From assembly GCF_000165425.1 (NCBI RefSeq), contig NW_001798983.1, positions 3,259 to 67,258 on the forward strand: a stretch of DNA of 64,000 nucleotides, given 5' to 3'. Source of the stretch: Paramecium tetraurelia (lineage: Eukaryota > Ciliophora > Oligohymenophorea > Peniculida > Parameciidae). Below the pieces are notes generated by a model. It ran no database searches. It had not been told where the DNA came from and worked only from the letters and a program-made list of their open reading frames with translations. Positions 13,875-24,595 of the stretch are shown piece by piece; the stretch's first letter is position 1; every line of letters starts with the position of its first letter. A program made the position numbers and the translations under genes.

Positions 13875-16653
13875 TCAATTTTTCTTTTATCTAAATTTTT
13901 GACCATCAATGTCATTCTAGTTAATCTATGAATTTAATTTATTATTCTCATTGAGTATTGAAGTCATATTTTTATTGCTTTATAAAAATTAATTGACTTA
14001 TGAAGATTAATTTGAAAATTTAGAATTATCCCCTTTCAATTCACTATTTATATTTGAAACCTTCTACAATTATTAGCTTTGCATTTATTAATTCTAAATT
14101 ATGTTTTAAATAATTTCATTTTGCTTTGGTTGCACTTATTACTAATTATTTTGATTACAATATTTTTTTATTGCTAGTTCGATTTATGTAGTGACTAATT
14201 ATATGTCATTCATTTTTAGATTTTATGATTAGAGATCTTCTTGAACTTTGATTTTTATAGTGTTTGCTAAATTCATTATATCAGCATTATTCTTGAGAAA
14301 TTATGTTATTCTCAGTTCTTCTTAATGCTTATTATCGTTTTTAACCTTTTCGCCAATAAGTTACCTTGTTTTTCCAATAAGTGTGTTTTAGTTATCGGCT
14401 TAAAATTTTAAACTATTGAATTGTTTCACTTCGATTATTTCAGATAAATCTTTTGGAATGGAAGCATTATAAAAACAATTTGAAATACATTTAAACAAAC
14501 CCGTAAGTAAATATACAATCGATAAGTATGCGAAAATTCCAATCAATATATATCCAGAATAATTGTAGTAGGACTCGATTGAAATAAAAGCATAAAATAG
14601 AACAAAATTTAAAAATAATTAAGATCCAAGCTATTTTTTTTAGTCAGTTCTCTAAATAGCTGGACTATTGCTTTTAGGTAGCTTTAAAAAATGCCAAAAG
14701 TATGATAATAACGAGAACTTAAATATCAAGCGAAATATTCCTGATCCTTAAGTAATGAAATGGAATAATATCACAAAAATCGCCGATGCTATTAATATTA
14801 ATTCTTATAAAGATTACTCATTGAGTGCCTATTCACCATGTATGAGGATTAAATTAGCAAGAATAAAAAGTACAACTGCAAAATCTAAATAATTCTAAAT
14901 TTCAATTATAATGTTGACGCAACTACTTATGTATTTCAACTAAGGGAATTAATACACTAAAAATATTTCGTTTTTTAATAAATCATCTTTCATAGAATAA
15001 GAGACATCCTTACAATATTCGTCTTCTTAGAGTTCTACTTTAATTTAATATCGTTCTTTTTATTTTTTATAGTACATAAAATCAATATTTTGAGATTGTA
15101 CGACAGCCTAAAAGTCAAAGCTTTATTACTCCTCATCCTTTTTTCCTATTAGGGCTATTTCTTTGTTTTAATTCTTCTCAATAATTTTGTCTTGAAGATG
15201 GTATAATTATGTGAGCAGTAGAAATAGCAAGACATTAATGGCATAAAAAAAAGGTAGGAAAATAGTTATTGCAGTATATCCAACTGAATCCCCCAAATAA
15301 TTATAGACTACTTAATAAGGACATTAAAATGAGAAAAAGAAACCTATTAAGAAGTTAAGATAATAAATTACAGATGGAAATTGCGAAGTAACTTTAGAGG
15401 AATATGACTTTTGATATGAACCATTAAAACAAATTCCTACAAGATCCAAATCTGCACTTCTTCAGTTAATAGTTGATATTTTATTTGAGCTCACAAAATT
15501 AATTAAATACGGTTTCAAATTAATTCTAATTAAATTATTAAACACTAATTTATTTTGGGATAATCTTTAATTCTTAATTTGCAACTTCAAGCATGAGTTT
15601 AGGTAAAATTGCATTATATCCAACTGCCCACATATTCAAAGAGTACTCTTTAGTAATTCTATTTACATAATCCTCTATAAAATTTTCTATTCTTTCCCAC
15701 ATATAAATACAAGAGAGGGGATCATGGAATTATTTTAACCTAAACATACAATCTAGATTAAGTGAAATATCTGTAAAATCTCCTAAGAAATTATCTTAAA
15801 AACTCCCTTTGTAACCAATTTTCTTTAAAGATTAAACTCCAAAATATTTATTGTCTTCTTCCAATATTTTAAAAAGCTATAATACATTTATGTTTTAAAG
15901 ATAAGTCACATTACTTGGGGCTATTGCAGCAAATTTTGGCTAAATAAACCTTAAAATCCCTTAATAGATAAATTTTATTAAATCTAACTTATTTAATTCT
16001 TATGGAAATACAAAATAATACACTGTTTTCTTAGTATTATCATCTTCTATTTGGAAATACAAACTATGGTGATTAGAAGTCTCAAACTTTTATTGGAATG
16101 GAAGGTACTTAAATTAATAAAAGTTTAAAAATAGATTCTCATCAGATCTCATTAGCTTCTTAAATGCTGTTTTACCATTGATTAATACAATAGGTGTTAT
16201 TTTCGTGCTATCCTTGTTATATTAATAAATTTATTGACATAAACTCTTATAGGTTTCTCCTTGATAAATTAATATTGAGACATTTGATTTTTGATTTGAT
16301 TACTATTTTTATTCTTCGTTTTCCTTACAAAATTTTTTGCGAAACTCATATTGCCCTGAATTTGTTTAGAGCTACTTTGGACCAAAAATAATATCAGGTA
16401 GATTTTAAATCATTTAAGTTTGATCTAGTTCACCATTCTTCTGGTTAGCTATCTCTATAATTTTTGTTAACTCATCTATTCTTTTTTAAAGTTAATTTTG
16501 TTGATATCTAGAAATGTACATTGTGAGATCAACTTTATCAGTCGTTAGAGGCTGACATAGGTATTATTTAGTATTCAAATCTTGTATTTCTACTTGTAAA
16601 GGTATTTCTTCTTTTTCATCTAAAATGATTATGCAATCCTTATCTAAATTCAT
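13875..16653 (-). CDS. Multi-pass membrane protein, frame break near 15,200-15,450 (weakly chitin-synthase-like)
   Basis: The start at 16653 opens a soluble-looking region of about 400 residues whose later part is faintly reminiscent of processive family-2 glycosyltransferases. I could not see an EDR or QRRRW motif, so that resemblance is weak. From ~15440 down to 13875 a second minus-strand frame encodes at least eight hydrophobic helices, followed by a Gln/Asn-rich, probably coiled-coil C-terminus ending at TGA 13875-13877. Joining the two frames needs a +1 shift, and no GT...AG intron of 19-35 nt does it. Either there is a one-base error or mutation, or these are two genes and the second has an unseen start. 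The opposite strand also carries a long open frame here, but it lacks membrane character and start context. Function unassigned. Confidence 0.5.
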
Positions 16654-17250
16654 TTATTTAAATTAATAATATAGTTTTAAATTGTAAATTATCAATAAAT
16701 ATTCATCTTAGGATCTTAAAGGAGAGAGAAACAGACTTTTTTTTAAATAGAATAATTTTTAATTTTTTTCAGAAATTTTCTTTAATGTGAAGGATAACCA
16801 GAGTTTGATATTTAAGGTAATTAATTTGACATTTAATTATAGTTTGCTAAGTCTGTTGGCTTAGAAATTCAAAAGTTAACTTAATCATATAGAGCACAGT
16901 TTTCTGCATCATATTATATCATGGGTTATTTCTTCATACTCAAAATTCATCGAAATTAATAATTTTCAATAAAATTCCTTGATTATTTAAAATATTGAAG
17001 AATACTTAAAATCTTGATATAATGAATGGATAACTGATTGCAACCAACTCTATAGTTATCAAATATCAAATTATTAAGTTTGACACATTCTTTCTAATAT
17101 AAAATTATGACAGGTTATGGAAAAAGCATTCCACCAATTTTACATTTCGAAATTATTCATGATGAGAACATTGGTGAGCAAAAAATTATCTAAAATATTA
17201 AATATTTAATAAGAATAATTACACAATGATGATGTATTAATAATAATATA
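16654..17250. other. Spacer with a coding-like relic
   Basis: Lies between divergent gene starts. The middle and right parts carry plus-strand fragments described separately as a possible relic (16773-17229). The left 120 bases are plain AT-rich DNA. The promoters for the nucleoside hydrolase and for the minus-strand membrane protein must be in or beside this spacer. Confidence 0.4.
16773..17229 (+). pseudogene. Possible decayed gene fragments
   Basis: Several plus-strand fragments have coding-like composition but cannot be joined into one frame. One reads ...SLIFK, then a 26-nt intron-like element (16815-16840), then FAKSVGLEIQKLTQSYRAQF and onward for about 60 residues before stops. A later fragment starts at an ATG near 17107 (MTGYGKSIPPILHFEIIHDE) and runs about 40 codons to TGA. 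Between them TGA codons interrupt all frames. I read this as the remains of a gene, perhaps a duplicate left after genome duplication, but it could also be a small expressed gene with unusual splicing. No family recognised. Confidence 0.3.
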
Positions 17251-18356
17251 ATGGCCGAGCAAATAAAATTTTCACATCCCTTCCCTAAATTGCTATTTGA
17301 TGACAGTAACATTCAATTTAAAAAATACTCGAAATACATTATAGATACAGATGCTGGATCTGATGATGCTCATGCAATTCTCATTGCCTCTTACATTCTT
17401 AAATATATAAGAACGGATGCAGAATTGATTGGAATTACAGCAGTGGCAGGTAATGCTGCACTTGAAAATGTGATAAAAAATGTAATTAATCTAATTTATA
17501 CTCAAGGTGTATATTACAACTCGAATTGGACATTTTGGTGATAATCCTCCTAAAATATACAAGGGGTGCAGAACAGATACTCTAAGAAGATTTTACAGAG
17601 ATAATTACTTTTTGGAAGACGGATTAGGTGGACAACAATATAGATTACTAACTGAATTAGGATTGTAAGATAAACCATTGGAATTTTTCCACGAAAAACA
17701 ACACGCTTGCGATTTTATAAAAGACTCAGTTTACAAATATGGAGAGGACTTATGTATAATTTGTATTGGTCCCATGACTAACATTTATTTAACTTTGTAA
17801 ATGTATCCAGAAATTGTTGATAAGCTGGGATGTTTATTTGCCATGGGAGGAACATATATGGGTGTAGGCAATGCAGCAAATTCTGTAGCTGAGTTTAATG
17901 TGTAAACTGATGTCGAAGCTACGGCAGCGGTAGCTATGGCAAAGTTTAAATAAAAGATTTTGTTGCCATTTGATGTCGTTTTAGCTTACACTTTAGACAA
18001 ATAAAATGGGAAAGTCATCTTTGAGAATGGAGCTAATACAAAGAAATCTCAATTCGTCGAAAGCACTTTCAAAGCTGTAAGTCATGATGGAAATTATATA
18101 CTTTGTGATGGTATGTTTATTTAAAATTTATATTATAGAATTGGCTGTAATGGTAGCATTTTTACCTAGTTTAATAATATATTCTTTATAAAAAAACATT
18201 TCCATCGTCTCTGATGGCTAAGCTAGAGGATAAGTCATCATAGATTGGTTAAGATTGATGAAAGGAAATCAAAAGTCAGTAGTCAGTATTCTAACAGCTT
18301 TTGAATGGAATTCGGTTATAGAGATAGCCACTAAAGCTAATTAGGATCAATAATGA
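17251..18356 (+). CDS. Inosine-uridine preferring nucleoside hydrolase family protein
   Basis: 350 aa after removing introns 17482-17506 and 18111-18138. The N-terminal motif IDTDAGSDDAHAI is the calcium- and ribose-binding DxDxGxDD signature of nucleoside N-ribohydrolases, which split ribonucleosides into base and ribose for purine/pyrimidine salvage. Further family features are the GITAVAGNAALENV loop, IGPMTNIYL, and the MGGTYMGVGNAANSVAEFN to QTDVEA block. Length is normal for the family (310-350). The usual distal active-site histidine near residue 240 is not evident (FDVVLAYTL at that place), so substrate preference is open. Start chosen as the first ATG, followed at once by conserved sequence. 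No signal peptide; probably cytosolic. Confidence 0.9.
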
Positions 18357-18465
18357 AATATAAGATCATATATTTACATTAATTCCACAATATAAATGTT
18401 TTTAGGTGGATTAACTACCTTCATTATTTTATAGGTGGTAGACATCAAATAAGTGAGAATGCTAC

Positions 18466-19038
18466 TCATTCTAAGGCAAAAGGATTTGAGAAGACACCCA
18501 TATGAGAGTATTGATTTTTACTAAGTATATTATTATCAAACCTAATATTAAAGTTATCCTGACATATTGCTCTTTCATATTATGTAAGAAACATTTAGTT
18601 TTATAGGATAGAACTAATAGAAATACTTAGATTCTTTTTCTATAGTTATATACATAGTGTATCTTTTGCAGCATTTAATACAACGGAATTCAACATGACA
18701 CTTTGATTATAAAATGAATATTTATCACATTATTTTTCAAAATATTCAAAGAGATTCTTTGTCCATTACTAAGCTTCAAAGAGACATCCTTCTATTCTAT
18801 CAAATTAAGAAATATTAGCAAGTTTAATTATTTGGTTTTTTATATTGTAGACATCCCGTAAGTTATGTTTGCGGTATTGCTAAAGGAAACTTTTAATACT
18901 CAATAAATTAATCCCAATTTATTGTATGATTTATTCAACCTAAATAGTAATTTGGATTTCTTGGTTTTTTATAAATGGATGTACTGAAATTAACTGCAAT
19001 TATTATATACATTTATTAGAAATATTATAAAAATACAT
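18466..19038 (-). CDS. Unrecognised 190-aa protein
   Basis: Minus-strand frame from ATG 19038 to TGA 18466-18468, 191 codons with no intron. Its composition is that of a real protein, with helical, amphipathic segments such as LRDVYNIKNQIIKLANISQF and a middle rich in Phe/Tyr/Gln. It has no signal peptide, transmembrane helix or motif I can name. It sits tail-to-tail with the nucleoside hydrolase (110 bp apart). It could be the whole gene or the 3' part of a longer one with introns upstream. Existence moderately likely; function unknown. Confidence 0.5.
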
Positions 19039-19496
19039 TTTGTGATAAAAATAAAGACTCTCATTTTATAAACAAATAATAGGTTAAATAAAGGAAATGA
19101 TTTGAATTATAATATATTGAAGAATAATTACTCTCTTTGTATTTAATATTTTTTGGGCTAATAAAAGAGTATCTGATTTTATAAAATTATTTTTTTTTTT
19201 TTTATTTATGTGTTGTAATACAAAAAATGTAGAAGTGATTATATCGCTAATATTATAAATTATCATTATTCGATTTAGGATTATTAATAAAATAAAATTA
19301 ATGTCAACAAATAAATTAGGGTCGAAGTAATATTAATTATCAAATTTGCATTTCAAAGTTCAAACGCAAGAAATGATATTCATCTGCAACCTTTTGAATG
19401 GATTAATAATTTCAGTGTTAACCATTACTAAAATGTAAAAGGGTGATTGTATTATTTTGTAATAAATGATGGTATTCAATTATATATATATAAAAT
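19039..19496. other. AT-rich spacer with a T14 run
   Basis: About 460 bases between two minus-strand genes. It contains a homopolymer of 14 T at about 19190-19203 and several short A/T repeats. I see no convincing reading frame. Confidence 0.5.
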
Positions 19497-20547
19497 TCAG
19501 ATCCAAGGGAGTAATTTATAACCACAACACTGTGAATTTTTGTAGTGGGGAGTTTCTTTGTATTTCATTGATTTTTAGAACTGTTGATATTCTTCCTCTG
19601 TGTTCTTTTTATTGAAGTAGTCTATCTAGTTTAGGTAGAGTCTCTGGGGATTTAATAGGTAGGACTTCAATGGTTCATCCAGTTTGAATATCCAAAACTC
19701 TATAAAGACAATTTGGTTTGGATTAACCTGAGTTCTTTTGAACATTTATCTCTGCTCTATTCGGCATTTGTATTGAGCGCCTTCGTATGTATTAATATAC
19801 TATTCAAAATACTAAACACTTGAGATGGATCCGATGGTGAGATCGCACCACATCTTTAAGGAACCACCAATATCAAAAATGGATGGTAGAGTTTTGGTTT
19901 CATGCAGATGATGAAACATCATATCGGAAGTCACTCCCATGAGGGTGTAAAATTGATCATTGACTATTCTTTGTGAGAGTGAACTATTGTCCTTATTCAC
20001 TTTTTGAATTATACATTAATAGGGGTAATCTTTGGCTATTTGTTCAACTTCCAACAATTCTTCGTTTGAAATATAGTAATGTTGTGTGTATTCGTTTAGT
20101 ATGTTGAATCTTTGATTGACAAGTTGGATTGCCAGTTAAGCACATGGATCGTCTTTATGAGAAAGAAGATTAACGATTTGTTCTATGGAATAGTTGTCTT
20201 GGTCGAGAAGTTCGAGAGTGTAAAAATAAACATCATCAAGTTAGTCAGTGCGAGTAACTCTATGGTTGTAGGTACATGGAGTTTCTTTTAGACTTCCCAA
20301 GCAGTGATCAGGTATATAAGAGAGAGCCAGCTTTAGTTCCACGTCAGCTTTAATATAGACATATTCTCCAACTGATTTTGGCACTGATACTATACAAATC
20401 AATTATTTTATAGGTTAGCGCTTACGATGGGTATTTTCTATTGAATATTGATATATAATTACTCTTTTTGTTTACATTTTTAGATTATAAAGAGAGCGTA
20501 GTTGATTCGTCATGCATGCTAACACGTTGCCTTACAATTTTACTCAT
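19497..20547 (-). CDS. Unrecognised 341-aa protein
   Basis: ATG at 20547, one intron at 20438-20462 (25 nt), TGA at 19497-19499; the spliced length is exactly 342 codons. The first ~30 residues are polar and basic and may be disordered. The rest looks globular, with stretches such as GEYVYIKADVELKLALSYIP and FYTLMGVTSDMMFHH, and a cysteine pair near the C-terminus (QCCGYKLLPWI). The middle part faintly recalls a PAS-like fold (DQFYTLMGVTSDMM followed by W-C and F-hydrophobic strands), but this is too weak to call. No membrane segment. A different intron near 20372-20395 was tested and fails the frame. Confidence 0.65.
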
Positions 20548-21690
20548 TGCAAAATACAAAATTATTTATTATTATATAAATTCCAAATCATAAGGGATAT
20601 ATTAGGGGTTATGATATTTCGTATTATATGATTTAAAATACACAATTGTAATTAATTATTATAATATATTTAAGTTTATAAAAATTTAAATATTTTTATA
20701 AAATAATTATTATCCTTCTTTAAAATTGGGTTTATAATTCCAATAAAATCAGACTCTCTTCAAAACTAAAGATTCTTAACTTACCCACCTCGAATAGCTG
20801 ACAGGATAGTAAAAATTGTAATAAAGAATCTTAAAATCATATGAACAAATTAATAAAATTTTAAAATAATATGCTTTTATTTGAAATAGAGATAACTAAG
20901 TTAAACGCTGTGTTTCTAATTCTAAAAATAGCTTATGTTTAATTTTAAACTTTGTAATTGGAATTATATGATTATTTTATATTAAGTTCAGAAATTAATT
21001 AATAATTAGTAAATTAATGACAATCTTGATTTGCCTAATGTAGATGATTATTTATACAGCTGTTGCCTCTAAAAAATCAAAATAGAAGAATTATGAGTAT
21101 TTAAATGAGACAGTAATGTATATTGTACTTACAGTTCTGGGTAACTATCAATTACATTATAAATAGTTAGTTTTATTTCCTTCTGCATTCTGCTCTTCAT
21201 TATTATGGCATGCTTGCATCAAAGAGGATATCGATTTATTAAATAGGAGAAACTACACTAAAATGAAATTTAATAGCAACAATAAATGATTGTGATAGTA
21301 CCACCTCATGAGAAATAGCAATACAAGTAGTTCTTATATGATGTCAACCAAACAATGGATATCAGTAGATTATCAGATCATTAATGATGATTATTTATTT
21401 CAATTCAAGTGTTCTTTAAAAATAATCTATAACTCAATTTTTGAATCCTTAAAAAAGTCAATTTGCATTTATGTAGTGTCAAACTCAATATGATAATTAA
21501 TTGCATCATTAATATCAATGTAAACTAGATAAAATTGATTAAGAGTGTAAATATTAGACTACTTATATTTGACTTTAATGATATATTAGAAAATCTGAGC
21601 ATTTTTGATTATATTGTTAAAATTCAAATATCCAATAATTAATAAGAGTAATTAAATTTTAAAGAATAATAATAATAATTGATGATTATA
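20548..21690. other. Long AT-rich spacer containing a membrane-protein relic
   Basis: About 1.1 kb between two minus-strand genes. The left 450 bases are plain AT-rich DNA. From about 21018 the plus strand carries broken coding-like fragments (see separate entry). Otherwise nothing was recognised. Confidence 0.4.
21018..21493 (+). pseudogene. Probable decayed membrane-protein gene
   Basis: Three plus-strand fragments follow one another in different frames. An ATG at 21018 opens a hydrophobic stretch (NETVMYIVLTVLGNYQLHYK and onward) that ends at TGA near 21290. An overlapping frame reads QQMIVIVPPHEKQQYKQFLY to TGA near 21386. A third (MRNSNTSSSYMMSTKQWISV...) ends at 21493. No GT...AG intron joins them cleanly. 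The order and character suggest one ancestral multi-pass membrane protein disrupted by indels. The family is not identified. Confidence 0.35.
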
Positions 21691-23041
21691 TCATTTCTTC
21701 TTGGACACTTTAGCAATTTTAACAGATTTTTGAGCTGCATCATCTAAATCTGTGGCTGTTGTAATTGATACTTTGGTTTGTGATTTAGCAAATTCATCCA
21801 ACATTTTAGCTCCTAAAAATGATCATAATATTTACCTTATTGAGAGTTGGTTCCAGTTAATCTAACAACTAAAGGTGTTTTAAGATCAACCAATTAAGCT
21901 GCTTTGATGATACCTTCTGCAATGATGTTGCATTTCATGATACCACCGAAGATATTGATGAGGATGGTCTCAACCTTAGGATGAGAGTTCAAGATTTCGA
22001 ATGCAGTTTTGACTTATTCAACATTGGCACCACCTCCGACATCTAAGAAATTGGCAGGGTCTCCTCCATATAATTTGATGATGTCCATAGTAGCCATAGC
22101 TAATCCTGCTCCATTAACCATGCAGCCAATATTTCCATCTAAGGCAACATAATTCAATCCAGCTGCCAATGCCAATTCCTCATGAGGATCTACTTATTCA
22201 GAAGCAACAGAGGTCTTTCTCAATTCAATCAATTCCTTTTATCTGAATTTAGCATTGTCATCAACATTGATCTTAGCATCAATACAAAATAATTTATTCT
22301 TTGGATCTGTTGCCCATGGATTAATTTCAACTTGAGTAGCATCAAGAGTAATGAACATCTTGTATAGATTCTTCAATTATTCAATAGCTTATTATCTGAC
22401 TGCTTATAATTACAAAGTGTCGATCACTTTGTTAGCAATTTGATCTGTCAATCCAGTGTTGACATCAATTGGTAATACGATGATACTGTTTGGATCAGTC
22501 TTAGCAACTTCTTCGATTTCCATTCCACCGTTGATTGAAGCAACAATAGCTGGTTTCTGAGAATTTCTATCCAAAATGAATGCTAAATATAATTGACGTA
22601 CGATATCCACTCCTTCATGAACGAGTACTGCATTTACTTATAAACCCTAATCAATAGACAATTATGCATACTTCTTTTGGTGTCTAATGAGTGACCAACT
22701 TATATCCAATCATTTATTTGGTATAATTGGCTACTTCTTCTGGAGTTTTGCAGATCTTAACTCCTCCTTTCAATCCACTTGACAAAGTTCCTTGAATATT
22801 ACATTTTTCGTATACCTTTGCCTCTTCCTCCTGCATGAACTTAAGACTTCAGAATTAATCCACCGCTTGGATCAAGAGTTTTAGCGACTTTGGCTGCTGC
22901 ATCAGCATTCAAGGCAATTTCTCCTTTCTACACTAGAACATTGAATTTTCTCATCAAGTCCTTACTTTGATATTCATGAAGATCAAAGCATTTTACAACT
23001 TTATGTTATAATGCAGCCAACCTAGTAATTCGATTGAACAT
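21691..23041 (-). CDS. Succinyl-CoA ligase (ADP/GDP-forming) beta subunit, mitochondrial
   Basis: 425 aa after removing introns 21813-21835, 22647-22671 and 22791-22815. It catalyses the tricarboxylic-acid-cycle step that makes ATP or GTP from succinyl-CoA, as a heterodimer with the alpha subunit. Visible landmarks: the ATP-grasp start [12 protein letters not shown], the VHAGGRGKG nucleotide loop, [19 protein letters not shown] metal-binding residues, the [15 protein letters not shown] loop, [14 protein letters not shown], and the C-terminal NIFGGIMKC and VRLTGTN signatures. The N-terminus ([16 protein letters not shown]) is basic and lacks acidic residues, consistent with a mitochondrial targeting peptide. 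Nucleotide specificity (ATP versus GTP) cannot be decided from motif reading. Confidence 0.96.
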
Positions 23042-23345
23042 TTATTTTAAATCTTTTATTTAATCGGGGCAATATAAATAATATATATATATCACAACTA
23101 ATATAATAGTCCACTCACATCCACACCATTCTAAATTCTGTAAGTGTGATCATTCTCAAGATGTAAAACACATATCTGTATAAATTAATGTAATCTTTAT
23201 AATTAAAATATTATTATGCATTTTAGCGTAATTCAATTTCATTAAATTGACTTTTTATTCATCTTATAATCTCAAATTGACTCCTTTCCTTCTTCTCACT
23301 CAACAAAACAAAACTAGACATTTAAGTAAATACTGTTAAATACAA
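23042..23345. other. AT-rich spacer with TA repeats
   Basis: Roughly 300 bases upstream of the succinyl-CoA ligase gene. It contains an alternating TA stretch around 23072-23092 and otherwise plain AT-rich DNA. The promoter of the minus-strand gene lies here by position. Confidence 0.45.
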
Positions 23346-23750
23346 ATGAGTGATTATTTAATTTATATCTTTTTTTGTATAAATTATTATCAAATGTTTA
23401 CAAATCAAGATTATTGGATAATCTTTGAAAAAGATGAAAGACTGTTGGTGAACATATACAAATATTACTCCTATCCTTAAGTCACTAAAATAAGAAATTA
23501 GTATCCATCTATAATTTCTGTTACTTTAATGTACCTGAGCATTAATAATCCAAAACAAGAAAAAGATTATACTAATTCTTAAGCCTTTTTCTATTTATAT
23601 AAATCGCTATCCTATTTTAAAGATCACTTAATGAAATTTTTGTTATTTTCTGAAATATATATTAATTTCTTCAATTACTACTCCCATCACAGCTTTAATA
23701 TCACTTTCCTCATCATCAAATTCTTCTCCAAGAAAGCCAACTGCATTTGA
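23346..23750 (+). CDS. Hypothetical 134-aa protein (uncertain)
   Basis: Open plus-strand frame of 135 codons from ATG 23346 to TGA 23748-23750 without an intron. The N-terminus is hydrophobic (MSDYLIYIFFCINYYQ) and could be a signal anchor; the rest is rich in Tyr, Phe, Asn and Lys. Its last 60 bases overlap a minus-strand frame that also looks coding-like. With only TGA as stop, frames of this length arise by chance in AT-rich DNA, so I give it low weight. Confidence 0.3.
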
Positions 23751-24028
23751 ATGACAGTCTCTTAAATTTAATTAACGTAAAATAGCAACTGCTCTTTTAG
23801 TTTTGTATTCCAAACAAATCCAATAAGTGACTTTAAAGAAAATGGATATTCATATAAGCATAACCTAGATTGGGCATATATTTCACTTATTCTATTTATT
23901 GCTCAATTTTAATTGATAATTGCAGCCCATTCTAACTTATATTTTCTTTAAGGGATAATTTCTACTTATTTTTTACTCATGGGCTTCGATTTTTTATTAA
24001 GTAATATAAATTTAGCATTCTTATTCAT
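23687..24028 (-). pseudogene. Possible broken gene with one in-frame TGA
   Basis: A minus-strand frame starts at ATG 24028 and runs 114 codons to TGA 23687-23689. It is interrupted once by TGA at 23903-23905, but coding character continues on both sides: KYKLEWAAIINQN before it, and a stretch including RISEIYAQSRLCLYEYPFSL and TKLKEQLLFYVN after it. A neighbouring frame at the 3' end also looks protein-like and acidic (GEEFDDEESDIKAVMG). No intron removes the TGA cleanly. It may be a relic, a gene with a nonsense mutation, or a gene with a short intron I misplaced. Family unknown. Confidence 0.3.
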
Positions 24029-24248
24029 AATTTAATTGAAAAAATTATCAAATCAAATAATATACATATATATATTTTTAATCCTTGAAGGTTTTATAGA
24101 AAGCTCTATGAAATTATTTATAACCTTTCCGAAAATACAATTTATACTATTTCGTGATATTGATTTACATATAACTAGAGATAATTTTCAAATTGGATGT
24201 TTTTAATAAAACACGCAAATATGATGTAATCATTTTAAGATAGATTTC

Positions 24249-24479
24249 TCAATTGCGACTAACACAAGACAAGGGAGATTTTGAATTAGTCGTAACCTTA
24301 ATGGATAATTTGCTTTGTTGATGTCGTCTAGCCAGTATAGAGTTATTTTTCATTTCTAACCAATTATCTTAAATTTTTTCAATGTTCAAAGTTTTCTGAT
24401 TATTTAGCATAATGGGAACGTTTGCGATATCTAAATCTTTGTTTTTTTTATAATGAGAATTGCTGTTTACACATCCCAT
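24249..24479 (-). CDS. Small Met-Gly-Cys protein, probably lipid-anchored
   Basis: 76 aa from ATG 24479 to TGA 24249-24251, intronless. It begins MGCVNSNSHYKK, the classic form of an N-myristoylation plus palmitoylation signal (Gly2, Cys3, Ser/small at 6). The remainder is polar and basic with no fold recognised. An upstream in-frame ATG exists (24599), but using it would overlap the end of the kinase gene and hide the MGC motif, so I prefer 24479. Probably a peripheral membrane protein; no function can be assigned. Confidence 0.5.
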
Positions 24480-24595
24480 ATCTATTTTTTTATTATTAAT
24501 TAATGAATAACTATTCAGTGAAAAATGGTTATCATCAGAAAAATTTATCCATATTTTATAAATAAAACAAAGGGAAAATACAAAAGAGGTATATT

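Noticed and set aside
14461..15075. Long plus-strand open frame (MEALQKQFEIHLNK...) opposite the membrane protein gene
   Set aside because: With TGA as the only stop, antisense frames of 200 codons are easy to get. The minus strand here encodes regular hydrophobic helices over the same bases, which is far more specific.
20372..20395. GTATAG...CAG intron in the 341-aa gene
   Set aside because: Its length (24) does not restore the frame; the 25-nt element at 20438-20462 does, and gives an exact codon count.
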